From: NAT127 sp041655035
GTDB taxonomy: Bacteria; Pseudomonadota; Gammaproteobacteria; Pseudomonadales; Porticoccaceae
Reading direction: 5' to 3'
DNA: 24,156 nt
NCBI GenBank assembly: GCA_041655035.1
Contig: JBAZCN010000041.1
Coordinates: 1-24,156 of the forward strand
The position numbers and the translations under genes were made by a program. Of the stretch, positions 1 to 7,774 are shown piece by piece. The notes under the pieces are model-generated. The model saw nothing but the letters and a program-made list of their open reading frames with translations. It ran no database searches and was not told the origin of the DNA. The number at the start of each line of letters is the position of its first letter. The stretch's first letter is position 1.

Positions 1-409
1 CCCAGTCGATATGGGGACGGAGCACGGACATATCGAAAAGACAGGTAATGTCGCGGTGCTTGCCCCGGCATCCCCGAACGTAGGCATTGCGTCCGGACGG
101 CATGAAACTGCAATCGCCAAAGGGTGTAAACAACGACGGGCTGTCGCGATACAGATAGGCGACCTCGCCACCCCGGGCGGGCCTGGGAATCAGCGCGAGA
201 CTCAGATAGCAGACGTCGAGCTTGAAGCATCGCTGGGCAATGGGTTCATCCCAACTGTACGAGCGGATTTCTATGGTCACCCCTGGCCGCGAAATCCGGC
301 CTTCGATCTGATAGCTGGAAAGCAGGCGGGGTATGAACGTCGCTACTTCCGGTTCCGGATGGCCGAGGCGAGGGGCGTGCAGATTTTGTTCCGGGGCAGT
401 CATGTACAT
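1..409 (-). CDS. AraC-family-like transcriptional regulator, N-terminal part (runs off the window)
   Basis: A reading frame open to the left edge encodes 136 residues starting MYMTAPEQNLHAPRLGH. No helix-turn-helix is present because the C-terminal part lies outside the window. The section around residues 95-130 (FGDCSFMPSGRNAYVRG, then CLFDMSVL) resembles the N-terminal sensing domain of AraC/XylS-type regulators, where a 'flP.g' segment is followed by a cysteine and 'fD'. The start at 409 is chosen because AGGA lies 6 bases upstream; a second ATG at 403 is possible. The gene points away from the TonB receptor, the usual position for a local regulator, so it may control the receptor and the downstream catabolic genes. 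Family assignment rests on pattern memory of half a protein, hence moderate confidence. Confidence 0.5.
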   Translation of the reverse strand, partial: MYMTAPEQNLHAPRLGHPEPEVATFIPRLLSSYQIEGRISRPGVTIEIRSYSWDEPIAQRCFKLDVCYLSLALIPRPARGGEVAYLYRDSPSLFTPFGDCSFMPSGRNAYVRGCRGKHRDITCLFDMSVLRPHIDW

Positions 410-541
410 AGTCTGTCCTGATCTTGTCGACACAAGGCCTTGCTCGGGATTGGTTGGAGATGGCATGGCTGTCAGGTGGTGCGGCCACCCCGGGGCGGCC
501 GTCCTGAGAAAGTGTCATGCCTTTTATGTTTTTCCCGGCAT

Positions 542-820
542 TTAGTCATGGTGCGCAATCGTGGTGCGAGTGACAGTGCGGCGGACCCGATTCACTGTCC
601 CGGCACAGGGGTATCTTCCGTCTTCTCGCGCCGGTTGGCCATAAGTCGTCTGCCTGGCGGTGGGCGGGAATGTCGCGCCAACGACAAAAGAGCCTTTCGG
701 TACACAAATACAAGTCTGAAAGACGATCGGTTTCAGAGAATGTCCACCTGGAAACAGCATGTGAATTTCGCGAATGACTTTGCGGTTGAGCGCGCGGGCA
801 TCTTCGGTAGTCTTGGCCAT
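542..820 (-). CDS. possible small hypothetical protein or gene remnant (92 aa)
   Basis: I do not recognise this frame. It starts MAKTTEDARALNRKVIRE with a good ribosome site (AAGGA, 5 bases before the ATG), and the first 25 or so codons look coding. The remainder is rich in Cys, Thr and Arg, ends TRTTIAHHD and does not look like a folded protein. It could be a gene truncated or frameshifted after its first third, or a chance frame in the regulatory gap between the regulator and the TonB receptor. It is codirectional with the regulator and ends 132 bases upstream of it. No other gene can be supported between 410 and 895. Confidence 0.22.
   Translation of the reverse strand: MAKTTEDARALNRKVIREIHMLFPGGHSLKPIVFQTCICVPKGSFVVGATFPPTARQTTYGQPAREDGRYPCAGTVNRVRRTVTRTTIAHHD
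572..599. promoter_or_regulatory. inverted repeat, possible operator in the regulator/receptor gap
   Basis: GACAGTG at 572-578 is the exact reverse complement of CACTGTC at 593-599. The arms are 21 bases apart start to start, about two helical turns, in the intergenic space upstream of the TonB receptor. It could be a dimer binding site. Nothing shows which protein would bind, and a 7-base match can arise by chance. Confidence 0.2.
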
Positions 821-891
821 GGCGATCCTTGCGGGTGCGGGTAACACCGGCCACAGGATGAATTACTTTAATAACCCGCATTGGGAGAGAA

Positions 892-910
892 AATAATGAT
901 AACGATTCAT
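892..910 (+). promoter_or_regulatory. Fur-box-like site overlapping the receptor start codon
   Basis: The 19 bases AATAATGATAACGATTCAT match the classical 19-base Fur consensus at 13 positions by my count, with an uninterrupted run of ten. They cover the Shine-Dalgarno-to-start region, with the ATG at 896-898, so a bound repressor would block initiation. TonB-dependent receptors are often Fur-controlled, which fits, but the AT-rich start region makes chance matches more likely. Confidence 0.35.
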
Positions 911-3430
911 TGCCGTAAAATGCGGCCCGCCGGTCTCGGCATGGCTGTGGCGATTGCGACCGTAGTCGGCGCCGCGTCGGCCGAAGCCCGCGATGCTGCC
1001 AGTGGCCCGGCCGGGAGACAGTCCCTCGAGGAAATCGTGGTCACTGCCCGCAAGGCGGAGGAAAGCCTGCAATCCACCCCCGTGGCGGTAACGGCGTTGA
1101 ACCAGGAGATGCTGTTGAGCGCCCAGGTGCTGGAAGTCGCCGACTTGCGGCGCATGGCGCCGAGCCTGTCCATCATGACCGGCGGGCCGGGTTCGTCGTC
1201 ACTGGTCTACCTGGGGATCCGCGGCAACTCCCAGGTCGGCGCCGGCAGTACCCAGGACCCCGCCGTCGGCACCTATATCGACGGCGTGTATTACGCCCGG
1301 CCCACCGGCGGCAATATGGACCTGTTCGACGTTGCCCAGGCGGAGATCCTGCGGGGCCCCCAGGGCACGCTGTTCGGCCGCAATACCACCGGCGGGGCAT
1401 TCAATATCAGGACCAATGCGCCCACCGGTGAATTCGAGGGCTACCTCAAGGGCGGGGCCGGCAACTATGGGAGCCGCCACTACGAAGGGGTCTTGAATAT
1501 CCCCATCCGGGGGGATGAACTGGCGGCCAGAATCGCCTTCAAGTCCACCGAGCACGATGGCTACAGTTCCTTTCGCGGTTACCGGAGTCCGGTGGCTGGC
1601 ACGGTGCTCCCCGATGGCTTTTCGTGGGACGGCCTGCGCGGCGCGCCCCAGGCAGTGGAGGACAACAATATCGGCCGGGTGAAAGTGCGCTGGGAACCCG
1701 CCGACCTGAATTTTGCCGCCACTCTGGGAGCGGACTGGAGCGAGTACCGGGACAGCGGCCAGGCCTTCCAGGTCAGGGCCATCAATCCCGCTGCCGCCGG
1801 TGGCTTCGCCGGCAGGATCATGTCCAGTGCCGGGTTCGACCCGGTCCATTTCGTGGCGCAACAGGGCCATGGCCGTACCCATGCGGCGGCGGACAACAGC
1901 AGCGTCAGCGACCTGCTCTACGACGACAGTCGCCTGAAGACACCGCGGAGTATCAACAAGTCGTCCGGAGCCTACCTGGATCTGGATGTCGACCTCGGCG
2001 ATCAGCAGTTCAAATCCATCACCGCCTATCGTGAACTCAAGACCGACGCCACCGTCGACCTCGACGGCATGCCGCTGCGCTTCCTGGATTTTTCCAGCCA
2101 GTATGATCAGCACCAGGTGAGCCAGGAATTCCAGCTGAGTGGCTCCTTCGGCGAGCAGCTCGACTGGATTGCCGGACTGTATTATTTCCAGGAAACCGCC
2201 ACCGATTTCGCCGTGTCGCGGACCTTTGCCGATTTCGCGCTGGTGGACCTGGCCCTGGTAACGGGGAATCCGGCCAACAGCGGCGTGCCCTGGCGCCAGC
2301 CGCGCTATACGGAAACCAACGACGGCATCGCCGACAATACCTCGAAGGGGGCGTTCTTTCAGGTCAACTACGACTTTACCGAGGCTTTGCGCGGCACCAT
2401 CGGCCTGCGCTATACCCGCGACACTCGCGAGGTGCTGATTCGCAGCCAGGCGCCCGAGGACGGGCAGGTTCACCCGGTGACCGGCGCTCCCGTCGCCTGG
2501 GAGTGCCGGATTCCCCCCGAGGAACTGGACATTCCGGGTGTCTGCCGCAAGCAGCGCGAGGTGGATTACGACTATCCGGCCTGGGTGCTGGGGCTCGACT
2601 ACCAGTTCAGCGACAGTCTGTTTCTGTATGCCAAGACCAGTGGCGCCTCGATGGCCGGGGGCTGGAACATCCGCGACGCCACCGTGCCCTCCTTCAAGCC
2701 GGAGGACGTCGTCGACCTGGAGTTCGGCTTCAAGTCGGACCTCCTGGACAATACCCTGAGACTCAACGGCGCCTTCTTCTACTGGAAGGCGAAGGATCAG
2801 CAGCGCGCCATCAATGGCTACGTGGACCCCGACGGTGATGGCGTCGGCTACACCACACAGTACGCCCGCAACGCCGGCAAATCCCATGGCTACGGCGCTG
2901 AGTTCGAGCTGACCTGGCTGCCCTGGGAGGGCATGATCGTCAACAGTTCGCTGTCGCTGCTCGAAGTGAAATACGATGAGTACGATGTCGAGGAGGCGGT
3001 GGGCGGAGTGGTTTCGGTCGTCGATCACAGTGGCCAGAAGGCGCCCCAGGCCCCGGAGGTGACGTTCACGGTCGGGGCCACCCAGACTTTCGCCACCGGC
3101 CTCGGGATGCTCGACCTCCATCTGGACTACTACTGGGTGGACGAGACCTGGTTCAACGACAGCTCCGTCAACCCCAACGAGAGCGCCGCGGTACAGGCAG
3201 TGCAGCGTGAAACCCGCAAATACTGGAGCATCCCGGACTATTCCCTGGTCAACGCCAAGGCGACACTCACCACCCTGGATAACCGTTGGGAGCTTTCCCT
3301 GTGGGCGAAAAACCTGACGGACGAGGAATACTACAAAAGCGCGGTGAACTTCTATTCCAACGTCGGCAGCGCGAGCTGGGTTATCGGCGATCCACGCACT
3401 TACGGGGCGACGGTCACCTATCGCTGGTAG
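896..3430 (+). CDS. TonB-dependent outer membrane receptor
   Basis: This 844-residue outer membrane receptor would import a ligand using energy passed from TonB. The start at 896 (MITIHCRKM) is preferred over an upstream in-frame TTG at 881 because GGGAGAG sits about 6 bases ahead of it. A signal peptide covers residues 1 to about 31 (hydrophobic GLGMAVAIATVVGAASAEA). A TonB box (EEIVVTARK) follows near residues 45-53. The plug domain comes next, with the signatures YIDGVYY and ILRGPQGTLFGRNTTGGAFN. The rest is the beta-barrel, ending in the aromatic residue expected for barrel assembly (TYRW). It belongs to the large iron-complex-receptor-like group often found in catabolic loci of marine and sphingomonad-type bacteria. 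Ligand unknown: the neighbours suggest an organic substrate, while the Fur-like site suggests a metal chelate. Confident on family, not on substrate. Confidence 0.93.
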   Translation: MITIHCRKMRPAGLGMAVAIATVVGAASAEARDAASGPAGRQSLEEIVVTARKAEESLQSTPVAVTALNQEMLLSAQVLEVADLRRMAPSLSIMTGGPGSSSLVYLGIRGNSQVGAGSTQDPAVGTYIDGVYYARPTGGNMDLFDVAQAEILRGPQGTLFGRNTTGGAFNIRTNAPTGEFEGYLKGGAGNYGSRHYEGVLNIPIRGDELAARIAFKSTEHDGYSSFRGYRSPVAGTVLPDGFSWDGLRGAPQAVEDNNIGRVKVRWEPADLNFAATLGADWSEYRDSGQAFQVRAINPAAAGGFAGRIMSSAGFDPVHFVAQQGHGRTHAAADNSSVSDLLYDDSRLKTPRSINKSSGAYLDLDVDLGDQQFKSITAYRELKTDATVDLDGMPLRFLDFSSQYDQHQVSQEFQLSGSFGEQLDWIAGLYYFQETATDFAVSRTFADFALVDLALVTGNPANSGVPWRQPRYTETNDGIADNTSKGAFFQVNYDFTEALRGTIGLRYTRDTREVLIRSQAPEDGQVHPVTGAPVAWECRIPPEELDIPGVCRKQREVDYDYPAWVLGLDYQFSDSLFLYAKTSGASMAGGWNIRDATVPSFKPEDVVDLEFGFKSDLLDNTLRLNGAFFYWKAKDQQRAINGYVDPDGDGVGYTTQYARNAGKSHGYGAEFELTWLPWEGMIVNSSLSLLEVKYDEYDVEEAVGGVVSVVDHSGQKAPQAPEVTFTVGATQTFATGLGMLDLHLDYYWVDETWFNDSSVNPNESAAVQAVQRETRKYWSIPDYSLVNAKATLTTLDNRWELSLWAKNLTDEEYYKSAVNFYSNVGSASWVIGDPRTYGATVTYRW

Positions 3431-3492
3431 GAGCCGAGGGGACTGCCGGCAGCGCGAATGGCGGGCCGGGCGCCGGCTTTCGCAGTCAACGG

Positions 3493-3546
3493 CTGTCCGG
3501 AAAACAACAACTGTCCAGAAAATGACAACTGTCCAGAAAATAACAA
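3493..3546. repeat. three tandem copies of an 18-bp repeat
   Basis: Units lie at 3493-3510, 3511-3528 and 3529-3546; the middle one reads CTGTCCAGAAAATGACAA. The outer two differ from it at few positions. The middle unit contains TGTC-N8-GACA, an inverted repeat, so the array could present several overlapping protein sites ahead of the carboxymuconolactone-decarboxylase-like gene. It may equally be a neutral minisatellite. The surrounding gap 3431-3652 holds nothing else I can name. Confidence 0.7.
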
Positions 3547-3652
3547 TGGCGTCCCTCTATCAGCAGAGTCGTCGAGTTCCGGCGGCGGGTTTTGCGCTAG
3601 GGTATTGCCCGGCAATCCGCCGACAACCTACCCAAACTGGAGAATGAGCATC

Positions 3653-4048
3653 ATGTCCGATAACGATGAAAAACTTGCCCGCGGCCTGGATCTGGTCAAC
3701 GAGGTGTACGCCGATCCGGCGCTGACCACCCAGATGGCCGGCCTGGCCGACCAGCCCTATACCAGTGAAACCATCCGCCACCTGTTTGCCGATATCTGGG
3801 GCCGTCCGGGGCTGTCGATCCGCGACCGCCGCCTGCTGGTGATCGGCGCGACCACCATGCTGGGCCGCGCCGACCTGCTGGAAGTACAGCTGCGGGGCGG
3901 CATCCTCAACGGTGAGTTCACCGACGAGGAACTGGACGAGATGGTGCTGCACATGGCTTTCTACGCCGGCTGGGGCAACACCACCGCCCTCAATCGCGCG
4001 GTTGGCGAGGCCCGTCGCACCAGCGCTGAAATGAACAAGAACCGTTGA
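3653..4048 (+). CDS. carboxymuconolactone decarboxylase family protein
   Basis: At 131 residues it matches the usual length of PcaC-type proteins. The sequence LARGLDLVNEVYADP, then WGRPGLSIRDRRLLVIGA, then LNGEFTDEELDEMVLHMAFYAG follows the gamma-carboxymuconolactone decarboxylase pattern. It has no Cys at all, so it is not the AhpD-like peroxidase branch, which needs CxxC. Family members act on lactone or ring-cleavage products, but many in redox clusters have no proven reaction. The start at 3653 is chosen for GGAG ten bases upstream; an ATG at 3644 is also in frame. An upstream in-frame extension through the 18-bp repeat is unlikely to be translated. It is the first gene of a tight run, with the MFS gene 8 bases downstream. 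Confidence 0.82.
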   Translation: MSDNDEKLARGLDLVNEVYADPALTTQMAGLADQPYTSETIRHLFADIWGRPGLSIRDRRLLVIGATTMLGRADLLEVQLRGGILNGEFTDEELDEMVLHMAFYAGWGNTTALNRAVGEARRTSAEMNKNR

Positions 4049-4056
4049 CCCACAGC

Positions 4057-5382
4057 ATGTCCGGGGCGGGCGGGACGCCGGTCGCAGGCGGGGGAGAGGG
4101 GCAACAGGTCGCCGGCCGGTCGCGTTATCGCTGGTATGTACTGGCGCTGCTCACCGCCGCCCAGGTGTGCAGCTACATGGATCGCACCATCATCGGTATC
4201 GTCATCGAGCCGGTGCGCGCCGAGTTCGGCCTCTCCGATGGCCAGATGGGGTTTTTGTCCGGCCTCGCCTTTGGCCTTGCCTTCGCGGTGGCGGCGATTC
4301 CCATGGGCTGGCTGGTCGACCGCTGCAATCGCCGCAAGCTGCTGGCGCTGATCGTGGCCCTGTGGAGCGGGCTGACCATGTTCTGCGGCCTGGCTCAGAG
4401 CTACCTGATGCTGCTGCTCAGCCGCATGTCGGTGGGCGCGGCGGAGGCCGGGGGCTCCCCCACCGGGGTGTCTATCCTGTCGGACTATTTCGGCCCCAGG
4501 GAACGGGCATCCGCCGTTGCCATCTGGTACAGCAGCTCGACCCTGGCGGTCATTCTGACCTTCCTGTTTGGCGGCTTCGTGGCCCAGCAGTTCGGCTGGC
4601 GGGCAACATTCCTTTTTGCCGGCGCGCCGGGCCTGGTGGTGGCCCTGCTGATTTTCCTGACCTTGCGGGAGCCAGTGCGCGGGGTTCTCGATCACTCCGG
4701 CGGCAAGGCGCAGCGCCAGCCTCTCGGCTTGCGCCAGGGAGCCGCCTATGTGCTGCGCCGGCGCGGTCTGATGCACTGCATGGCGGGCATCATTCTCTCG
4801 GCGGCGACGGTGTCGGCGATGTCGATCTGGATGGTGACCTTCCTCACCCGCTTCCATGGCCTCGACCTGGCGCGGGCCGGGATGGTGGCCGGTATCGGCC
4901 TGGGCATCTTCGGCTCGCTGGGCGGCATTGCCTGCGGGTTCATCGCCGATCGTCTCAACAAGGGTTCCGCGGCGCTGGCCCCGGGGCGCAGCGCCCTGTT
5001 GTGCGCCACCACGGCGCTGCTCGCCATTGTTTTCGGCATGGTGGCGGTGCTGGCGCAATCCACCTTGGTGGCTGTTGGTTTCATGTTTGTCTATGCGCTG
5101 TTCAAGACTGCCCATAACGGCCCGGCCAATGCCCTGATGCTGGGCCTGGTGGGTTCCCATGTGCGCGGCTTCTCGGTGTCGACCCTGCAGATCGGCACCA
5201 ATCTGGTGAGCTGGGGCATGGGACCGCTGGTGGTGGGCCTGCTCAGCGACTACATCGGCGGCCCGCAATCCCTGCGCTGGGCGCTGGCCATCACCCTGCT
5301 GATCAATGCCTGGGCGGTCGCCCACTACCTGCTTGCCGCACGCCATGTGGCGGCGGACATGGAGAGAACCCATGAAGATTAA
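4057..5382 (+). CDS. MFS transporter, spinster-like family
   Basis: This 441-residue inner-membrane carrier has twelve predicted hydrophobic segments. The first is at about residues 25-48, with SYMDRTIIGIVIEPVRAEFG just after it. The loop between segments 2 and 3 carries the MFS signature GWLVDRCNRRKLL. The MDRTI / LSDGQMGFLSGLAF pattern is typical of spinster-like transporters in proteobacterial catabolic clusters. The start at 4057 avoids overlap with the preceding gene, but no strong ribosome site is visible, and a TTG at 4045 in the same frame would overlap that gene's stop. The last 11 bases overlap the next gene, so the two are probably translationally coupled. It likely moves the compound handled by the neighbouring enzymes; direction and substrate are unknown. 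Confidence 0.88.
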   Translation: MSGAGGTPVAGGGEGQQVAGRSRYRWYVLALLTAAQVCSYMDRTIIGIVIEPVRAEFGLSDGQMGFLSGLAFGLAFAVAAIPMGWLVDRCNRRKLLALIVALWSGLTMFCGLAQSYLMLLLSRMSVGAAEAGGSPTGVSILSDYFGPRERASAVAIWYSSSTLAVILTFLFGGFVAQQFGWRATFLFAGAPGLVVALLIFLTLREPVRGVLDHSGGKAQRQPLGLRQGAAYVLRRRGLMHCMAGIILSAATVSAMSIWMVTFLTRFHGLDLARAGMVAGIGLGIFGSLGGIACGFIADRLNKGSAALAPGRSALLCATTALLAIVFGMVAVLAQSTLVAVGFMFVYALFKTAHNGPANALMLGLVGSHVRGFSVSTLQIGTNLVSWGMGPLVVGLLSDYIGGPQSLRWALAITLLINAWAVAHYLLAARHVAADMERTHED

Positions 5383-6292
5383 TCTCAACTGCCCGAATTC
5401 CATCCATCTGGAGGTCATGACCCAGCCCTGGGAGTATGGCCTCGATGGCAGCCAGGTGGCCGAGGCGTTGCGCCTGGCGGACGATCTCGGATTCTACAAG
5501 GTGATGCTCGGCGAACATTTCGTGGTGCCTCGGGCCCATGTGCCGCTGTCCGGCGATCATTATTTCCATGCCACCGTGGCCCTGGCGTTTGCCGCCGGGC
5601 AGACCAGACGCCTGAAACTGGCGTCGGCGGTCAGTATCCTGCCGCTGCAGAACCCCATCGTCCAGGCCAAGGCCTGGGCCACTCTCGACTGGCTGAGCGG
5701 CGGCCGCGCCTGTGCGGTGTTCGGTGTCGGCTGGATCAGGGAAGAATACGAGATGCTCGGTGTACCCTTCGCCGAGCGGGGCCGGTTGTGCGATGAATAC
5801 GTGGCGGCGATGATCGAGTTGTGGACCAGTGAAGCTCCGCGTTTTGCCGGCCGGTATCTGTCCTTTGCCGATGTCGGCTTTTCACCCAGGCCGGTCCAAC
5901 AGCCGCTGCCGATCTGGTTTGGGGGCGACGCCGAGGCAGTGCTGCGCCGGGTGGGGAGGTTCGGCCATGGCTGGTCGCCGTTCCAGACGGCGCCGGAGAA
6001 ATTCGCCGAGTGCCTGGAGCTGATCCGCGACCAGCCGGAGTACGACGGCCGCGCCATAGAGATGTTTTACGCCCTCGAGATGCTCAACATCGGTTCGGCT
6101 CACCAGCGGCGCGCCGACGACCCCCGGGGGCGCAGTGGTTGGGATGCCGGCCTGATCATCGAGCAGTGCCAGTGGCTGGCCGAATTGGGGGTGACCGAGA
6201 CCATCCTGCCGCTGCCGCCGTTGACGGACTTCGAGGCCTATCTCGACCGGCTGCGCTGGATCGGCGAGGAAGTGATCCCCGCGGTCGGGTAG
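5372..6292 (+). CDS. luciferase-like (LLM class) flavin/F420-dependent oxidoreductase
   Basis: This 306-residue TIM-barrel protein belongs to the bacterial luciferase-like monooxygenase superfamily. Visible signatures are LADDLGFYKVMLGEHFVVP, NPIVQAKAWATLDWLSGGR, then VGWIREEYEMLGVPFAERG, close to the Rv2161c-like group commonly labelled F420-dependent. Most gammaproteobacteria are not known to make F420, so FMN may be the real cofactor; the sequence alone does not settle this. The start MKINLN at 5372 is supported by GGAGAGA 4 bases upstream and overlaps the MFS stop by 11 bases. A longer in-frame start at 5306 would lie deep inside the MFS gene and is rejected. The probable role is oxidation of a small organic substrate imported by the neighbouring carrier. 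Confidence 0.85.
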   Translation: MKINLNCPNSIHLEVMTQPWEYGLDGSQVAEALRLADDLGFYKVMLGEHFVVPRAHVPLSGDHYFHATVALAFAAGQTRRLKLASAVSILPLQNPIVQAKAWATLDWLSGGRACAVFGVGWIREEYEMLGVPFAERGRLCDEYVAAMIELWTSEAPRFAGRYLSFADVGFSPRPVQQPLPIWFGGDAEAVLRRVGRFGHGWSPFQTAPEKFAECLELIRDQPEYDGRAIEMFYALEMLNIGSAHQRRADDPRGRSGWDAGLIIEQCQWLAELGVTETILPLPPLTDFEAYLDRLRWIGEEVIPAVG

Positions 6293-6300
6293 GGCGAACA

Positions 6301-6490
6301 ATTGTCGCGCGGCCGACCGGATTGTCGCAAGGTGAGCATCCTGTGGCGTTTTCGGGCTATTTCCCCATGATCGGCAAGGGTAATGGGGTACTATCCCGGG
6401 CGTCGGACGCCATCCTTTCGCTTCCCGGTTGAGCCTCTGTCCGCAATGCCGTTTGCCGGGAAATAACAGAAAGTTTCAGTGAGATAACAG
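6301..6490. promoter_or_regulatory. P450 upstream region with paired direct repeats
   Basis: The 200-base gap before the P450 gene contains ATTGTCGC at 6301-6308 and 6321-6328 (20-base period), and ATAACAG at 6463-6469 and 6484-6490 (21-base period, just before the start codon). Pairs spaced by two helical turns are typical of AraC-type half-sites, but these are short words. No convincing -35/-10 pair was found. Confidence 0.22.
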
Positions 6491-6492
6491 CA

Positions 6493-7710
6493 ATGAACGT
6501 TTCCGTCGATCGCCCCAAAGTCCCTGCCCACGTGCCGCCGGAGCTGGTGCTGCACTATCCGCTCTGCGCCCGCACCGTGGTTTACGAGAATCCCTATGAC
6601 ACGCTGATCGCCAAAGTCCACGAGGGGCCGAAGATATTCTTTTCGACCGAGGTTTTCCCCATACGTCAGGGCGGCTGGGTGGTGCGTGACGCCGACTACC
6701 TGCGCGAGATCTACAACGACAACGAGCATTTTTCAAAGAAGGGTTTCACCCAGATGGCAGCGATGATCGGCGAGGACTGGGATGTGATCCCCACCGAGCT
6801 CGATCCGCCCCGTCACACCGGCTTTCGCCGCGCCCTCAACGGCCTGTTCACGCCCAACAAGCTGGCGGAACTGGAAGGCAAGGTGCGGGAGCGCGCCCGC
6901 GAACTGGTGGCCGGCTTCAAGGACCGCGGCGAGTGTGATTTTGTCAGGGACTTCGCGACCCCCTATCCGGTGATGATCTTCCTCGAACTGCTGGGCCTGC
7001 CGGTCGACCGCATGGAGGAATTCCTGGTCTGGGAAAACCAGATTCTCCACTCCGCCGACCAGGAGCAGCGCCAGAGCGGCGTGCGGGCGGTCAAGGCGGT
7101 GCTGCTGGAGGCCATCGAAGACAAACGCAAAAACCCTGGCACCGACCTGATCACCAACGCCCTGAACCTCGAGGTGGAGGGCAAGCCGATCTCCGATATC
7201 GAGGTGTTCGGCCACTGCTTCAACCTCTATATCGGCGGTCTCGATACCGTGGCCTCGATGCTCGGCTGGCATTTCTACCACCTCGCGGCCCATCCCGACT
7301 CCCAGCGCCAGTTGCGGACCGATCCGGCGCTGCTCAAGGGAGCCATCGAAGAGCTGCTGCGCGCCTACGCGGTGACCACCACCTTCCGCATCTGCACCCG
7401 GGAATACAACATCGGCGGGGTGACCTTCAAGCCCGGCGACCGGGTGGCTATGGCCACCCCGCTGGCGGCAAGGGACCCCGGCCAATACGACAGCCCCAAC
7501 GACATCCGCGTCGACCGCAAGCCCCGCCACCTCACCTTCGGTTCGGGAATTCACAGCTGCCTTGGCCTGCACCTGGCGCGGCGGGAGATCCTGGTCGCCA
7601 TGGAGGAGATGTTCGCGGCGGTGCCGGAGTTCCGCATCAAGGCCGGCGAGCGGGTGCCGTTCTTTGTCGGCAGCATCCATCACCTCCAGGCGCTGCCTAT
7701 CGAATGGTAG
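6493..7710 (+). CDS. cytochrome P450, P450cam (CYP101)-like
   Basis: This 405-residue soluble class I-type P450 would hydroxylate a hydrophobic substrate using electrons from a ferredoxin and its reductase. The I-helix carries IGGLDTV with the acid-alcohol pair Asp251-Thr252. The ExxR motif is Glu287-Arg290 (EELLR). The heme loop is FGSGIHSCLGLHLARRE with Cys356 as thiolate ligand. The whole chain follows P450cam closely, including VIPTELDPPRHTGFRRALN near residue 100 and a QALPIEW ending like QALPLVW. Differences at substrate-contact positions (Trp96 for Tyr96, Asn244 for Leu244, Thr295 for Val295) argue against camphor itself. No ferredoxin or reductase gene lies in the window. The ribosome site is weak (GTGAGA). 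It sits 200 bases after the luciferase-like gene in the same direction, so it may have its own promoter. Confidence 0.93.
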   Translation: MNVSVDRPKVPAHVPPELVLHYPLCARTVVYENPYDTLIAKVHEGPKIFFSTEVFPIRQGGWVVRDADYLREIYNDNEHFSKKGFTQMAAMIGEDWDVIPTELDPPRHTGFRRALNGLFTPNKLAELEGKVRERARELVAGFKDRGECDFVRDFATPYPVMIFLELLGLPVDRMEEFLVWENQILHSADQEQRQSGVRAVKAVLLEAIEDKRKNPGTDLITNALNLEVEGKPISDIEVFGHCFNLYIGGLDTVASMLGWHFYHLAAHPDSQRQLRTDPALLKGAIEELLRAYAVTTTFRICTREYNIGGVTFKPGDRVAMATPLAARDPGQYDSPNDIRVDRKPRHLTFGSGIHSCLGLHLARREILVAMEEMFAAVPEFRIKAGERVPFFVGSIHHLQALPIEW

Positions 7711-7774
7711 GGCCGGCGCCTGCCCGGCTTCACCGTCGACTCGGGGGACAGCGGCCTGCTTGCCGCGGGCACCG

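Noticed and set aside
1199..3121. Long open frame on the minus strand opposite the TonB receptor
   Set aside because: The translation is low-complexity and matches no family; it is a shadow of a GC-rich gene whose plus-strand product is unmistakable.
3458..3652. N-terminal extension of the carboxymuconolactone-decarboxylase-like protein with CPENNN repeats
   Set aside because: The extension is simply the 18-bp repeat read in frame. Family members begin near the MSDNDEKLARGL position, and a ribosome site exists just before it.
3961..5418. 485-codon minus-strand frame across the MFS gene
   Set aside because: Extremely rich in Gln, His, Arg and Gly, with no domain; an antisense artefact of a transporter gene.
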